In this document: in pieces, positions 1 through 12,147 of the stretch
How the letters are laid out: every line of letters begins with the position of its first letter
Position numbering within the stretch: position 1 is the stretch's first letter
Assembly (NCBI GenBank): GCA_964304625.1
Contig: OZ199838.1
Location: forward strand, 15,686,001-15,750,000
Length of the DNA: 64,000 bases
Reading direction: 5' to 3'
Origin: Kudoa neothunni
Lineage: Eukaryota > Cnidaria
Made by a program: the position numbers and the translations under genes
The notes under the pieces: generated by a model
Seen by the model: only the letters and a program-made list of their open reading frames with translations
Databases searched by the model: none
Told to the model about the DNA's origin: nothing

Positions 1-2262
1 TGACATCCAAAAAAATATTTATCCTATATTTCATTGTCATAATTGTATTCAATATTTATTTGTTATATTTTATAAACACAAGGCATGTATGTATTTTATA
101 AATAAGAAAACATAATCATTTATTTGATATTTGATTAGCGGTAACTGATTAAACGAACTTTCATTATTTTGCACAGAAAAAATTATTCGCAGTTCGAATA
201 CATGTCTAGAACGGATTGTGGTAGAAGTCCGAGGTGGCAATGTATATTGATTTAAAAATTATTTTAATATTTTAGTAATTAATTTAATAAAATCAAATCT
301 TGGAAAAATAGATTACTAATTTTTATGCTAATAAAGAATGTTTCTTAACAAAATAACTATACGAATTGTTTATTTTTCTATAAAATGAAAATATATTTAT
401 TTTTCTTTTTACATAATATATGTTGGGACCTGGTGGTTATTAGTAATATTTTTTCTAATTACTATTCAATTGCGTCTAGTCGATTTCAACTACAACAAAA
501 TATCAGTATAATTTAGGGGTGTACATCACGTGAAGCTGTCAGTTAATTACGAAGATCTGGATGATTTTCACCCTTATGGTTTGCATGCCGCTGAATGTTG
601 TTATTACATCCATCCCATACATTTTCAAATTTTTTGAAATAAATTATTTCATTAATTCAGCATTTTAATAGACTATTGCCACTTTATTTTAAAATATTTC
701 ATAATATATCATGATTTAAGAAATTTTAAAAACATAAAAACGGTAGCTGTATATTAAGTTAATAATTCTAGTACTTCTAGGTGATTGCTCGTTCTAACTT
801 CATTAATTTTAGATATAAACAGGCAATCAGATAATCAACAGTATGAAAAAAAAGTTGAATTAACCAATACTCTGCGTACAAATTGGGGTAGAATTTATAC
901 TAAGTGAATAAATGCGCATGTTAGATAACTAAGCAAACGCCATGCGACCGGTACTTTGGTGACCCCTGGGTTAAGACAATTCTTTTTGTTTTCAATGATA
1001 TAGAAGTAGTTTCTGCAAACAATGTATTCATATTTGTGTTTTCAGCTGAGTTGAACACTGCAAAGTAATTTAATAACTCGATAATAAATTAATGTTTTAT
1101 TTTTCATATGGCGTCAATAATTACGAATAACAATCATTACTAATTTCAAACAATTGGACCTATTTTTTTATTGTTATAAGTAAAAAATAGACTCAATAAG
1201 TTTTCTAAGTTTCAGTTATGATAGATTTGATTAATTCAAAAACTCTCTTAGGTTATTATTAATAAATAAACTGAATCTTCTATTTGAGCCAGAATATAAT
1301 TTAATGTTTCTTGGTTTATTATTGGTAGCTTTTGTGTTTATATTGATTAACTAATTAATTCTTAAGATCAATTAGTTCATACTCTAACTATTTCTTTACG
1401 GTAATTCCATTCTAGTATATTTCCATGAGGAAATTCATAAATAAAATATCATATGGTATAAATATTAGAATTCATTAACTGAAATTATCGAAATATTATT
1501 CAAAGTTGTGACAAGATGACTTAATTTGTATGAAGCTCTAAATTTATCGATTATTGATAATAAATTATGCTATCAAATTATCAGATATGTCAGTTTGAAA
1601 GATGTGTTATTTCTTATCCAACAAAATTAAGCACCTTAAATATAAAATTCTTTGCCCTTGGATATTCCATAGAGTTAAAAAATGTTTAATCGTGTTATCT
1701 ATAATTTTATAGAACAAACTCTGTAATTAATGGCCTATTTTAGAGTGTTGTCATCAGTGATAAATTCAACTGTATTTAAAGAATAAATAAATGCATAGAG
1801 ATATTTATGTTAGCATGTTTAATCAAAAATATTTCTAATTAAGAATATTTAAACGAATATTAATTAATATACACGATTAATTACTATGAAAAATACAACT
1901 TGTGACTTGTTCGATGGATAGCACGTTACTAATTGATAAAAGCAACAACTTGCATGGATTGAGTTTCTGTTGCTGTGAAATAACAACAACAAATTGTAAC
2001 TATCGTAAAATGTAATAACGTGGTAATAAGTTAAATCTGCTTGCTAGGCGATTCCCAAGAGAGAGCGACCATGACACACGACATCCCCTCACAACTAATG
2101 AAGTAGTGGTAACTTTAATAGCTTATTTCAAAATAGAAACTCTAGTTACTGGACAACAAGCTTAAAAACTGAGGTAACATAGCAAGGAATATCTTGTAAC
2201 AAGGCAACTCTAGTTTGTGTTACTGGTCCTAATAATAGCTAGACTGTGAGTTATATTGTAAA
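1..2262. other. Gene-free AT-rich stretch
   Basis: I see no coding exon, RNA gene or organised repeat here. All frames are broken by frequent stops and there is no run of conserved-looking protein. The last part presumably holds the promoter and 5' untranslated region of the gene that starts at 2263. Confidence 0.5.
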
Positions 2263-3545
2263 ATGAATCCCACTATTGACGGCCAACTGGAATATGAAGT
2301 CAATCTTCTTCAAAAAATGAAGCGGTTGATTCGAGTAATAATTCCCTTCTTTGTAATATATCTATTGGCCGAAATGATTTGAATGGGCCACTAATATTTA
2401 TTTTAAGTGTATGGGTTAATGTACTTATCTACTTATCGCCGGTTGTCTCATTGGTTGAGCATTATATGAGTGATGTTAGAGCTATAATTTAGATTTTTCT
2501 TATTGATTTAAACTAATAACTTCTTCACATAGAAAAGAAGAGCAAGTCCAAAAGTTATTGCCAACAAGCTAGATCTACCATTGTCTGGAATCACAGGAAT
2601 ATACCATCATTTAAAATACGAGATGACTCGACCTTTACGTAGCGAAAACGTGAATCAAATAAGCCAGTTGACGTATACACAAGAACAGTATCTACGACAC
2701 ATTATATGCTGTTACACTTATCTCCCTTCAACCAAAATATCTACTATGCTTTCGAATCGCATCCAAAGAAAAGTTTCCAAAGCTTTTATCGCCTCACTCA
2801 AAAATATTACGCATTATATCACTCCTGTATTCACTAAAAAGAATGGAATGTATTCTCAAGACTATCTAATTTCAGCGTTGGAGTAAGTCGTCGTCATTGG
2901 AGATAACATAATAATACCTTTGATTATTTGTTGGTTCAATTTAGTTACATAGTGGACGTGGAAACATCAGAGCTGACCCAAGATGTACTTTTCCTTAAAA
3001 GGCGAGTATACGATTTCGCTGTCAACTACTACAATGGAATGTTTGACAACATTCATCTCACCTGGAATCAAAACAAACCCTCATCATCCAAACTACAAAT
3101 TAGCTATGATCTTACGGTTGTGATGGGTAAAAATAACAACACATTCGTTTCACTTAACTGGGATAAAAAAGCAACCTCCAACTACATCAAGATTCTCGAA
3201 GATATAAGGGAAAAATTTATTGAACAACACAAATTCAGCGTCACCATTATTTCTGATTATTGCTCCGAATTACAACTTGCATATAATCATGTTGCTCGAT
3301 ATCACACAGACTTCTCTTTCAACTACATCATCATTCCACCAATGTTTTCTCATAAAGGTCATCCGATGAATGATGTGTTCGATCGCATTGACCAACATCT
3401 CAAACAAACGGGTCGTATGGGGTTTTCAGATGTATCTCAACAGCTTCGATTTGCAGCACATAGTTACAATTGTATTGACTTTGAGAATCATTATGAAGAT
3501 CACTTTCAAATTTTGTATGAATACTTGTTTGGCAGTGAGACTTAA
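2263..3545 (+). CDS. Unrecognised three-exon protein, 340 aa, possibly transposase-derived
   Basis: Exons 2263-2334, 2533-2882 and 2945-3545 join in phase through GT/AG introns of 198 and 62 nt, giving 340 residues without a stop. The start is the first ATG of exon 1, reading MNPTIDGQLEYE. I do not recognise the family. The second half has an RNase H-fold look: a strand ending in ISDYCSELQLAYNH, then a KGHPMNDVFDRIDQHLK segment. This resembles the Asp plus Gly-His plus Asp arrangement near the end of several DDE-type transposases and their host-adopted relatives, where the motif is followed by a helix. That is inference only. No terminal repeats flank the gene and the frame is intact, so it may be a host gene. 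No membrane segment or signal peptide is visible. Confidence 0.65.
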
Positions 3546-4435
3546 TTAGTATCGATCTCAACGTATTGGTGTTTCCTCACTTTACTTATTCACTTAACTG
3601 TTTATTGGTTAAAATTTTTTCATTTATTTGTCACATCGATGTTTTTTTTCTTTTCTCGCCTATTTCATTTATATTTTCTGGTGAGCTAGTATGTGGTGAT
3701 GTTCTAACGATTCCGATTGAGAGAAACTTCAAGTATAAATTTAGGTTAGAAAATCCATTTAATGATATAATAATCTATTTCGGCAAGCAGAATAATTTAT
3801 TTTTTATAGATTTAGATTGTTCCATTTGATCCCATGCTAAAACATTATAGAGTACTACAGAATAAACCAATGGTAATGAAAGCGTTTAAGAGTATGAGTA
3901 ATGATTCGAGAATTTTTTTTCTTATCAAAGCTTTTCAAGAAAATTATCTTAAGAATTCGAATCAATTTAAGTGAGAAAATTTTTAGCTATCCGTGGAATT
4001 CATCCCACACTCATGAATCATAAACAATTGCTCCATTTTAATATATTTTTGCACTTATTCGCGCTTAACTGAATATAAAGCGTGTCTTATATATTAACAA
4101 ATAATTTTTTTTAGTAATTAATAATTACAAGAAATATTATTTAAATAATTCTTGGTTCATCAGAGAAAATTAATCCTAGAAACGTGACAACTATAAAAAA
4201 GGCATAATTTTCCGGTATTTCAGTTATGGATTATCATATTTGTTAATTCTTAGGAACTTTATTTGAAAAAATTCTCATTAATTGGGGAGTAATCTTTCAC
4301 GTTCAGCAATAGAATTACCAAACACATTTAAATAATATTAAATTTCCAAATAACCAACTAGTAAAGTTTTTCAAAAAACTCTTCATATTGAGAATTTGCG
4401 TAAAATAGATTTGACACAAATTCTTGTCTAATTAT

Positions 4436-4440
<5 letters not shown>

Positions 4441-4469
<29 letters not shown>
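4441..4469. repeat. TA dinucleotide microsatellite
   Basis: An uninterrupted run of about 14 TA units in AT-rich intergenic DNA. No further function is visible. Confidence 0.9.
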
Positions 4470-5289
4470 TAATATCGCAATCCGTAAAACCCTTTGGATG
4501 GGGTTTTATTCAATATTTTAGCACTTGTAGGTGAGCAGAAATTTTAGCGAGAACCAAGACTCGAAAAATTAATTTATTACTTGATAAAATATTTATAGCA
4601 AAAGAACAATGAATATCAACTGAACCAAGGCTATGATTATATTGCTTATTTGAGAATCTCTTAATATGAGTGGCATCATTAAATCTAGTTATTACTTACG
4701 TTAGATGACGTACGCTAGGCTTCTCAATCGTCAACAACAAAAAATAATGAAAATAGATTTTATTTATTAAAATATTAACTATACAATTTATAAAAAGAAA
4801 AAATTGATTTAATAACAATGATTCATCAATACAGCATTAATTCTTACGCCTTTTAACCAGGGTTTCCCGCTAACACCCTTAATTTAGTTGGTACTTGTCG
4901 AAGGAAACCCATACAAAAAAATATGTTTTTAAATCCTATTAAATATATGGAAACACATAATAATTTGTGTTGCAGTTAGAAGTATCAACGTCTTTAAACC
5001 CCATTTTTAAAATTATTCCATTATATTTAGTTCATTTCTACTGATTACACCCCATAATAAAAGAAAATTCATAATATATATGAGTTTTCTTAAAAAATAT
5101 GAATATTGTTCGCAATAGTAATAATTTAAAATATATTAACTTAAATTTAAATGAGAAAATTCAAGAGCTCTTATTATTTATAAATAGGGATCGCGGGATT
5201 TAACGTTTATTTTTGTTGAACATTTTAAATAAAAAAATTTAGAACAAGATACCACGAAAAACTTTTCTTATCAAATAACTTTTATTTAC

Positions 5290-5822
5290 AAGGTCAAATC
5301 CCTGGCGCAACACATTAGGTTGTGAAGTTAGGTCTTCTCCATTTACGCTTTAGGCACCGCAGCGTCATATTAAGGCGACTTACATTTATGATGATGTAAT
5401 TTACATTTATGATGTAATGTGGGGTTTTAACCCACTAAACATCCTCGCTCCTTCGCAACCACCATCCCAGCCATACCCTGGACAAATCCAGAATTAGTCT
5501 GGGAAAGTCGTCTCAATGCGGGTGTCGACTTTACGGAAACCCCCTACACCTACAACTACAACTACTGATTGGGTTGTATATCGTTCCTGTATCCCTGCGT
5601 TTACGAGCCCCCAGTTCTACCTTTTCACCAGGCCCCCCACCGAGCTGCAAGAAAGGCCGTGATAAATCGTAGACCCTTGCGATTATCACAGCCCTTCCAT
5701 TTAATTTCGGATTAGGAACACAGGAATGCCCGGACTAGGCTTCGAACTCGCAATCTCATGGTATGCGATCTCGACCTAACGCCACTATACACTATGCCAT
5801 ATTGTCCAAGTTTATCAAATAA
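5290..5822 (-). repeat. tRNA-derived SINE with a long body
   Basis: Read on the minus strand, the head near 5800-5735 contains an A-box-like segment (TAGTGGCGTTAGG) and a B-box-like segment (GAGTTCGAAGCC), the internal RNA polymerase III promoter of a tRNA. About 450 bp of clearly more GC-rich sequence follows, unlike the surrounding AT-rich DNA, and it ends near a short repeated ATTTACAT/ATGATG segment around 5385-5415. No reading frame is conserved. Composition and order (tRNA-like head, unrelated body, simple tail) fit a SINE. The exact ends and any target-site duplication are not clear. Confidence 0.6.
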
Positions 5823-6919
5823 CGATAGCAGCAGAACGCCGAGAGTAATAACAGACGCTAAATTTTTCTAGATTCTACCATTTTTTCTCTATCTAAAAAC
5901 TGGCAGATGAATGTCTTGAAACACTTTTTTAACGAAGTATGTTTCTTTGACTTTATTTTCTTGTAAATTATATTTTGTTGTAGTGATAATTTCACATTGC
6001 AATATTTACAGTCTAATCCATTTTCCATCTTCTTCTTATCGATCCATTCAACAAAAGAAAACTATCAATTTCTCTCCGGGTTCTAACCATTACAAATTTG
6101 CGAAAAATTTCGAATTGAATTTCCCCAAAAAATAAACGTCGAAACTTTTTAAAAATTCGACGTCTAAATTCGATTTTAATCGAAATCGCTGCCCTATTAA
6201 TAAGGTAGTGGCTGTTGCAAAAAATATTAGTAATCCTAAATGCATTTACGCATGCGTTTATTCTATTTTTAATCGCGGTAACTCCCGTTTATAGATGATA
6301 TATAAAGTTTGTTTTTTAGTACCTAATGTATTAAATTATTGTTGGCCCATCTACATCGCTTTTATGATCCAAAGAATCATTAACTACAGTCAAAACTACA
6401 CTCACTTGGATATCATGATCCGTTGCATTAGCCACTTCCTTTAGTCATACAACTAATAAATCCAAAATAATTACACCCTTGTATCTATCGAAATATATTA
6501 TTGAATTATATCATTTTTAACGAAATTTTTATATAAATTAGTATCATGTATATGTTTTGGAGGGTGTAGTTTGTTTGCAAGTGTACGGACCCATTACGAC
6601 ATCAAAACCGCGTCCACAATGTGCTTCATCTCATTGTTAGTCATTTGTGTATGCATTACATTATGTAATTAAAAACAAAATTTCAAATATAGAAAAATTT
6701 TCTTTAATTGGTGCGCATGACATTACGTTGTAATTTATTATTGCACAGTGAATCAGAATTTATTATTCTAAATCAAGACTATGCGATATTACAAAATTCA
6801 CCAAAAATACTCATATGTTCTCATGAGAAAATCTCAGCAACTATAATGAATAGTATAATAATGAGTATTAATGTTTTATCCCGAATGCGTGCGTCACTTT
6901 AAGATATATAAGGGATATA

Positions 6920-7412
6920 ATGGATGATGAATATGAAATTAATTCGGTGGGAGGTAGTTTAAAATTGAAACAACCGATAAAACAAGTAAAAAAGTAACGA
7001 ATCCAACCTCTGCAAAACTTAACAGTTTGACTTCTAAGAGCCGGAAAAAAAAAGAAAACGAAAGAAAGAAAAAAAATAGTTCAAATGGAAGAAGATAACA
7101 AGGAGGCTAGCATAGCTGAGGTGATTACACCATCTGCACCAAAGACGAAACAAACAAAGACGGCTGCAGAAGTATCGTTTGAGAAAGCTCAACAAAAGAG
7201 GGTAAACAGTTGATAATACTTTTTTCCCTGACAAAATTCAAAATAGATGGAAGAAAGAATCAAGAAGAAGGCGCAAACTTCACACCGAGAGCAAGTGGAA
7301 GTAGATTAACTTGGAAAATGAATTTTTATTCAATGATTTATAGAAATTGAATGAAAAATTGGAGAACCTTACAGAACATTACGATATTCCTAAAGTGAGT
7401 TGGACAAAATAA
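6920..7412 (+). CDS. FAM32A: FAM32A-like spliceosomal protein
   Basis: Exons 6920-6993, 7039-7201, 7247-7300 and 7344-7412 join in phase through introns of 45, 45 and 43 nt to give 119 residues; human FAM32A has 112. The N-terminus (GGSLKLKQP) corresponds to the family's GPLKLKG segment. A lysine-rich stretch follows, then FEKAQQKRMEERIKKKAQTS, and the C-terminus LTEHYDIPKVSWTK is the family's most conserved part. Known role: FAM32A is a small nuclear protein of the catalytic spliceosome, with its C-terminal tail reaching toward the active site during exon ligation. The conserved C-terminus argues that this role is kept. A TGCGTGCG stretch lies about 35 nt upstream of the ATG. Confidence 0.93.
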
Positions 7413-7582
7413 TTCGGACTGTTACATATCATTTTGTTACATTTTTATGTGATATATTTAATTTTTGTGTTGTTTGCTGATAATAATTATAACACGAGCT
7501 CTGTTGATCGCATATAATTGATTCATATTAATTCGATTATGTATTGATTTTATGTGTAGCATGAGATGGAAAAAATAGTAGA

Positions 7583-7702
7583 TGGTCGCGGAATACATTA
7601 ACTATTAATATTGAGGTTATTGGGGATGAAATTGGGTTGATTTTTGATAAGCCATTCAATAAGGGTGATAATGTGGTTTTGGAATTAGCAATAAACCGAT
7701 AA
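7583..7702 (+). other. Orphan C-terminal exon-like frame
   Basis: After an AG at 7580-7581 a frame runs 39 codons (WSRNTLTINIEVIGDEIGL then IFDKPFNKGDNVVLELAINR) to a TAA. Its amino-acid composition looks coding and unlike random AT-rich DNA. I could not find an upstream exon or start codon between FAM32A (ends 7412) and this frame. It may be the last exon of an unseen small gene, an alternative 3' exon of FAM32A, or a relic. I do not recognise the family. Confidence 0.25.
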
Positions 7703-7916
7703 GAAATTAACAATTAATAAAAGTCGTTAACCAGTTTAAAAAATGTGGACCAAACATACCAATTTCCAAAATCGATATGACGATGATTGTACTCACTGTG
7801 AACAATTATGAGTATTGGAGTGGTCTCTAGAGAAACAATGCACCCAATAAAGCCATAAATAAATAGCATTAAGTATCCGCTTTCGACATGGACCGAAAAT
7901 ATATTAATTAATTCCT

Positions 7917-8915
7917 ATGATTGATGAGTGGTCAGGAAAGGTGTTTCGAATTGCAGTGATAGGTTGTCAGTATGTAGGAAAAACGTTTGCGATCCATAAA
8001 TCATTATTGGAGGAAAAGTTGACACCAAACGACTATGTAGGTGGAATTGGGCACCAGGGTTGTCCACTAACAGCTCTTATGTCTGTCTATGATTATGTCT
8101 GTGTCCATGATTATGTCTGTGTCTATGATTATGCGTTGTGTTTAGGTGTATAGAAAAACCAGGGGAGACACCTATGAAATATTGTATTTACGTGAGAAAG
8201 GTAGCAGCAATCACACGAAAGATATTATTCGATTATATGATACACCTCCATTAACTGTAAATAATGGATTTTTATTTTTTTCGTTAATAAATTCGGATGT
8301 AATTAGAACCAAAATCTAGAATCTATTTCAACTGTATACAATTATATTGCTGATGTAATTGCCACCTAGCCTATTCCTCCTCAATTACTACCTTATTTAA
8401 ATGACACCTATAATTATTAAATAATATTATTTAATAATTAGGCCTTTATATTGGTTTTCGATTTGGATAATATGAATTCGTTTGAATTGTTGGTAAAATT
8501 CCGCCAAAAAATACTCAGCAATAAATCTCCACCAAAAGTACTCATTTAATTATCAATTAAAACAACACATTTTAATATGCGAATCTAGAATTTGTTCCAT
8601 TTAGTGGGTGTTAGCAAAACAAAGTTGAATGTCTACGAAAATAAAGTATTAAATATAAATGCAGAAAATTGGGCTAGAAACGAAAAAATTGGTAACCACT
8701 TCACATATTTATCATTATTATCATTATTATTATTATTATTACTAGACTAGACTAGACTAGACTAGATGTTTACACTGGGGCAATATTAATATTATTTTAA
8801 TTTAGACTACATAGAAATCGACTCGAACAAATGTACAAATTTCCTCTCATGTATTCGTCATCTTTCAGACAAATTAAGCAGTTGTGGTGTGTTATTGATT
8901 CTACTATTTCTATGA
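7917..8915 (+). CDS. NKIRAS: NKIRAS (kappaB-Ras)-like atypical small GTPase
   Basis: Exons 7917-8036, 8146-8256, 8307-8354, 8442-8537, 8589-8691 and 8806-8915 join in phase to 195 residues, close to the 191-192 of vertebrate NKIRAS. The P-loop is GCQYVGKT (residues 16-23) with Thr where Ras has Ser. The switch II region reads RLYDTPPL, lacking the usual DxxG glycine, and is followed by IADAFILVFDLDN. The usual NKxD specificity motif is replaced by SKTK. These departures fit the kappaB-Ras group, which is atypical at several GTPase positions. Vertebrate members bind IkappaB and restrain NF-kappaB, and also bind Ral regulators; whether that applies here is unknown. Intron 1 holds short GATTATGTCTGTGTC-like repeats, and intron 5 holds ATT and TAGAC microsatellites. 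No C-terminal prenylation box is present. Confidence 0.78.
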
Positions 8916-9000
8916 ACTTTCCTTTATTAATTTTTGGGTTGATTTAGTCGGATCAGAAAATAAGAAAAAATTATTTCGTAAAAAATAAACACAATCAATT

Positions 9001-9600
9001 TTATACAAAAATTATAGAACTGTTTTTAATGATTCCTTCTTCAATAACCAACTCTTTTATGTTTAACAATTTGGCGGGAATATTATTGAGACACTCTTCT
9101 AATCCGCGCTCTTCATTCATTGTTTTACTGTATGTGGGGCAAGGATCGTTATCGATTACATTAGGATTAAATGTGGGTTCATTATTGGTGGGATAATCAC
9201 TCGGATTCGGGGACAACAACAGGTTGAAAATTTGTTGTTTTCTTGTAATCTGAGGATTTGATTGTCGTTGAGTTTCGTTAGAATATTTAAGGATTTTTTG
9301 AATAAAATCTACAGCTGTAGTTGTGGTTGAGTTGTTCATTGTGGGGATATTTTCAAAATTAACTGGATACAATTGTTCAACCAGTGCCAACATCAAAATA
9401 TGCACACCAGCGTAAATCAACATCACTTTAAGTATATGCGTGCGCACATATGAGCTTAATTTTGAATCATGGCTCAACCGAAAGTGGTAGCAATTAAAGT
9501 AACATCTACCCACTGTGAAAATTAGCCAAATTCAATTTTACCGCACTTTAGATGCTGAGATTATTGGCATTAACTTCCGGAGTCTTGTATGGACTCCATC
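9001..9600 (-). CDS. Small membrane protein of unknown family
   Basis: An open frame from ATG 9513 to a stop at 9001 encodes 170 residues. A likely short first exon (about 9593-9600, MESIQDSG) can be joined in phase through an intron ending CACAG just before 9515. One strong hydrophobic helix, VMLIYAGVHILMLALVEQL, lies about 30 residues into the main exon. A polar tail rich in Asn, Pro and Thr follows, with three cysteines in all after the helix-proximal part. I do not recognise the family. The 3' end faces NKIRAS, with only 85 bp between the two stops. An alternative model would splice out part of the first 55 nt of the main exon. Confidence 0.5.
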
Positions 9601-9863
9601 GATATAGTATTTTCGAGAAAAGTTGTTATTGGTTATGAACCCCGCTTGTAGATTATTTGGAGGAGTTTTTCGAGATGAAAAGAACCTATGGTGCATTTCT
9701 ACGCCATTATATCATGTTGGATAATAACAAATATAAATTGAACCAAAGTGTTGAAGGTACCTTTTGTCGAGCTGATAATTTTCTCATAATTTGATGTTTA
9801 GAAAACGTCAAATTATTCGAATTTGATACTTTAAGCCAGATTCCTGCCGCAGATTCATCATGA
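9589..9863 (+). CDS. Possible small gene, unknown
   Basis: Two exon-like segments, 9652-9756 and 9802-9863, join in phase (YLEEFFEMKRTYGAFLRHYI, later NVKLFEFDTLSQIPAADSS, then TGA) through a 45-nt GT/AG intron. An ATG at 9589 could begin exon 1, but linking it to 9652 would need an intron of only 20 nt, shorter than any other in the window, so the 5' end is unsure. The translation looks coding but matches nothing I know. It diverges from the minus-strand gene, and the two candidate start codons sit in the same palindrome. Confidence 0.3.
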
Positions 9864-10347
9864 ATAGCTATTTTACATTCTTCTAGCTTGTTTTTTGGTC
9901 ATTTTCATTAATTAACACTCGTTATTTCTTATCTATATTCTGGCGATAACGATTTAGAATAGTTCTTAAATAATTGTCGTTGTATTTGCTGTTTGAAACT
10001 ATTAAATGTGAAAATTTCAATGAATTTTAAGGCGCGAAAGAATATCCTCTTTACAACATTAGAAATGAGCAGATTAGATTTAAGTCATGATATCGGCAAA
10101 GTTGAATTCTGATGTTGCAAAGTTAGCAATCAACTTTAATATAATTAAATTAGTTAGAATTTTCATTTAATTTTGGGGAGGCTTTTTCTTTTTCGTTGTC
10201 TCTTAATTACTGCCAAGCTATAACCTTTTGACCTCCCAACAGTCTTAACTTTACTAGGAAGTGTAAGATCTTAAACGTAATAATACTTGCTACACTAAGT
10301 TATATAATTTTAATTCTGGAGGGTTTATTGATTCTCTGTTTTCGACA

Positions 10348-11460
10348 TCAGTTATAATTTAATCCATAACTAAATTTTGTTTGTATCTTTTTCAATTCAT
10401 TAATTACAATTTTACAGGAGAATGAAGTTAAGTGATCCCAATACTTTTTTTCAACCTCATTTTCAATATTCCTATAGGATGTCTTAGATAATTCGGTCAT
10501 TGTACGGCAAGTTTTGTTTGCTCTGAATGAATTCAAAAGAACCAAGAATTTTTTTATCATGCTCTTCAGTTTTGAACTAAGAGCTTTTAGTCGATTATTT
10601 GTTAAATTATTGTAAAAGTGTCGGGCTATACTGAATGATATGATCCATTGTGATTTAATTGGTTCCCAATTTTTCTTGCAATAGATATTGAAATCCAAAA
10701 TACTATAACTATGGAGCTCATCACATAAGTTTACATAGTCCACTTCATTTTAAGCATGCATCAATTTTTTAAGAATGCATAATATGGATTCTTTTGTTTC
10801 ATTATTAATATTATATTTCGCAAGTTTTAACTATCGTTGAAAAATCTGTATAACGCGAAATTTACAAATAAACATCTCGGCATTGGAAAAATGATTTTTC
10901 ATAACTTTCCGAAGTTTTAAATTCTTATCAGTAACAATTGATATCAGTTCATGAATGTACCAGTCAACTACTACTTCGGTCTCCTCAAATATTGTACATG
11001 CACTATATAGGTGTGTCAAGCCCATAGAGTCTTCAGAAACCGTCAGATACAAGAGAGTCCTAAAATTAGGATAGATAACTTTAATATATTAAAATATTAA
11101 AAATAGCCGCGAGTCAAGTAATTTGTAGTTCGCGTCAATTGATATATGTTCTGGAAAAAATGAAATAACATCCTTCATTTTTTCATCCACGAATAGAATT
11201 GCACAAAGTCCGTTTGTTTCACCTGCTAATATTCTAACATCACAATTATAATCTTCCTTTAGTAATTTATAAAGAAAGTTCATATCAATCTTCCGCGTAG
11301 ATAGATTTATTTTGATATTATGTATAGATTTCAATGTTATCATTTTACGAGTTTCTTGTTGGATTCTGGATTGAATCAATTTTTTGTTGGCGCACAAAAA
11401 AACTAGTTCCGACACTCTTTGATCATTGCGATCAAATTTTCGTATGGAGGCAAAGATTTA
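10348..11460 (-). pseudogene. Dead MULE/ZSWIM-type transposase
   Basis: Three minus-strand frames follow one another: 11415-11089, 11052-10831 and 10743-10348. The first contains ISFFPEHISIDANYKLLDSR, matching the FPEVLLVDATYK segment of ZSWIM1/3-like, MULE-derived proteins (first catalytic Asp). The second contains SIVTDKNLKLRKVMKNHF then AEMFICKFRVIQIFQR, matching the second catalytic block VTDKD..LCRFHV. The third contains KNWEPIKSQW and TNNRLKALSSKLKSMIKK, the block with the third acidic residue region. In-frame stops lie near 11088, 10830 and 10744, and no splice sites remove them, so I regard it as dead. The SWIM zinc finger is not visible. Confidence 0.72.
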
Positions 11461-12147
11461 AAAAACCTTGGGTTTGTTTCATGATTTGTTTTTCTCGAAT
11501 GTCCTTTGACCTGTCTCAATACCAATACTGGTCAATAAAATAACAAACATATTTGAAGGAGTAATAGTTGAATTTTTTCGAAGAATCGGATCCTAAAATT
11601 AATTTTTCTAGATAATTTATTTTAATAAAAATTAATGTCCGTAATGCATCTATTTTTTGATGTAACTTTACAATATTCTTTTGATGATTACGAGTCTCCT
11701 CCTAAGACTATAGAAATTATAATAAATTTATTTATTCGACTGTTCATATGTTAAGTTTCTAGTAGAAATAGTCGATTAAGTTAGTTATGAATCGATTTTG
11801 AATGGAAATCTTATGCACCAATTCTAAAAAGTCCATACTCATCATATCAATCGATAAAATACGAATGAATATTAAAACGTATAATTAACTCGTAAAAACT
11901 AAATTTTGATATTTAAGCACTTTCTTGGAATGGCTTTATATAAAAAAAATACAAACCATTAACAATTCTTAGTGACAAATAACTCAACAAAGGGCAAGAT
12001 CAGAAATCTTCAGCAATCGTTACTATTAAAATAAACCTAAAATGACATAATAAACTCTTAAAGTTCACATAAGCAATGCAAACAATCCACATTGTTAGGT
12101 GTAGTCACAAGCGTGCTCGGAGAGAACACGCGAGAAACTCGGAGACA

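Larger units (their letters stand above)
3546..6919. other. Intergenic, mostly gene-free
   Basis: Apart from a TA microsatellite and a SINE described separately, I see no gene. Open frames near 3650-3830 and 5950-6135 have low-complexity translations and no splice context, so I do not call them. Confidence 0.45.

Noticed and set aside
3566-3829. Small protein downstream of the first gene
   Set aside because: No good start codon, a hydrophobic AT-driven translation in its first half, and no partner exons. The second half looks slightly coding but is too short to support.
8694-8770. ATT and TAGAC tandem repeats considered as a CRISPR-like array
   Set aside because: They are plain microsatellites without unique spacers and lie inside an intron of the NKIRAS-like gene of a eukaryote.
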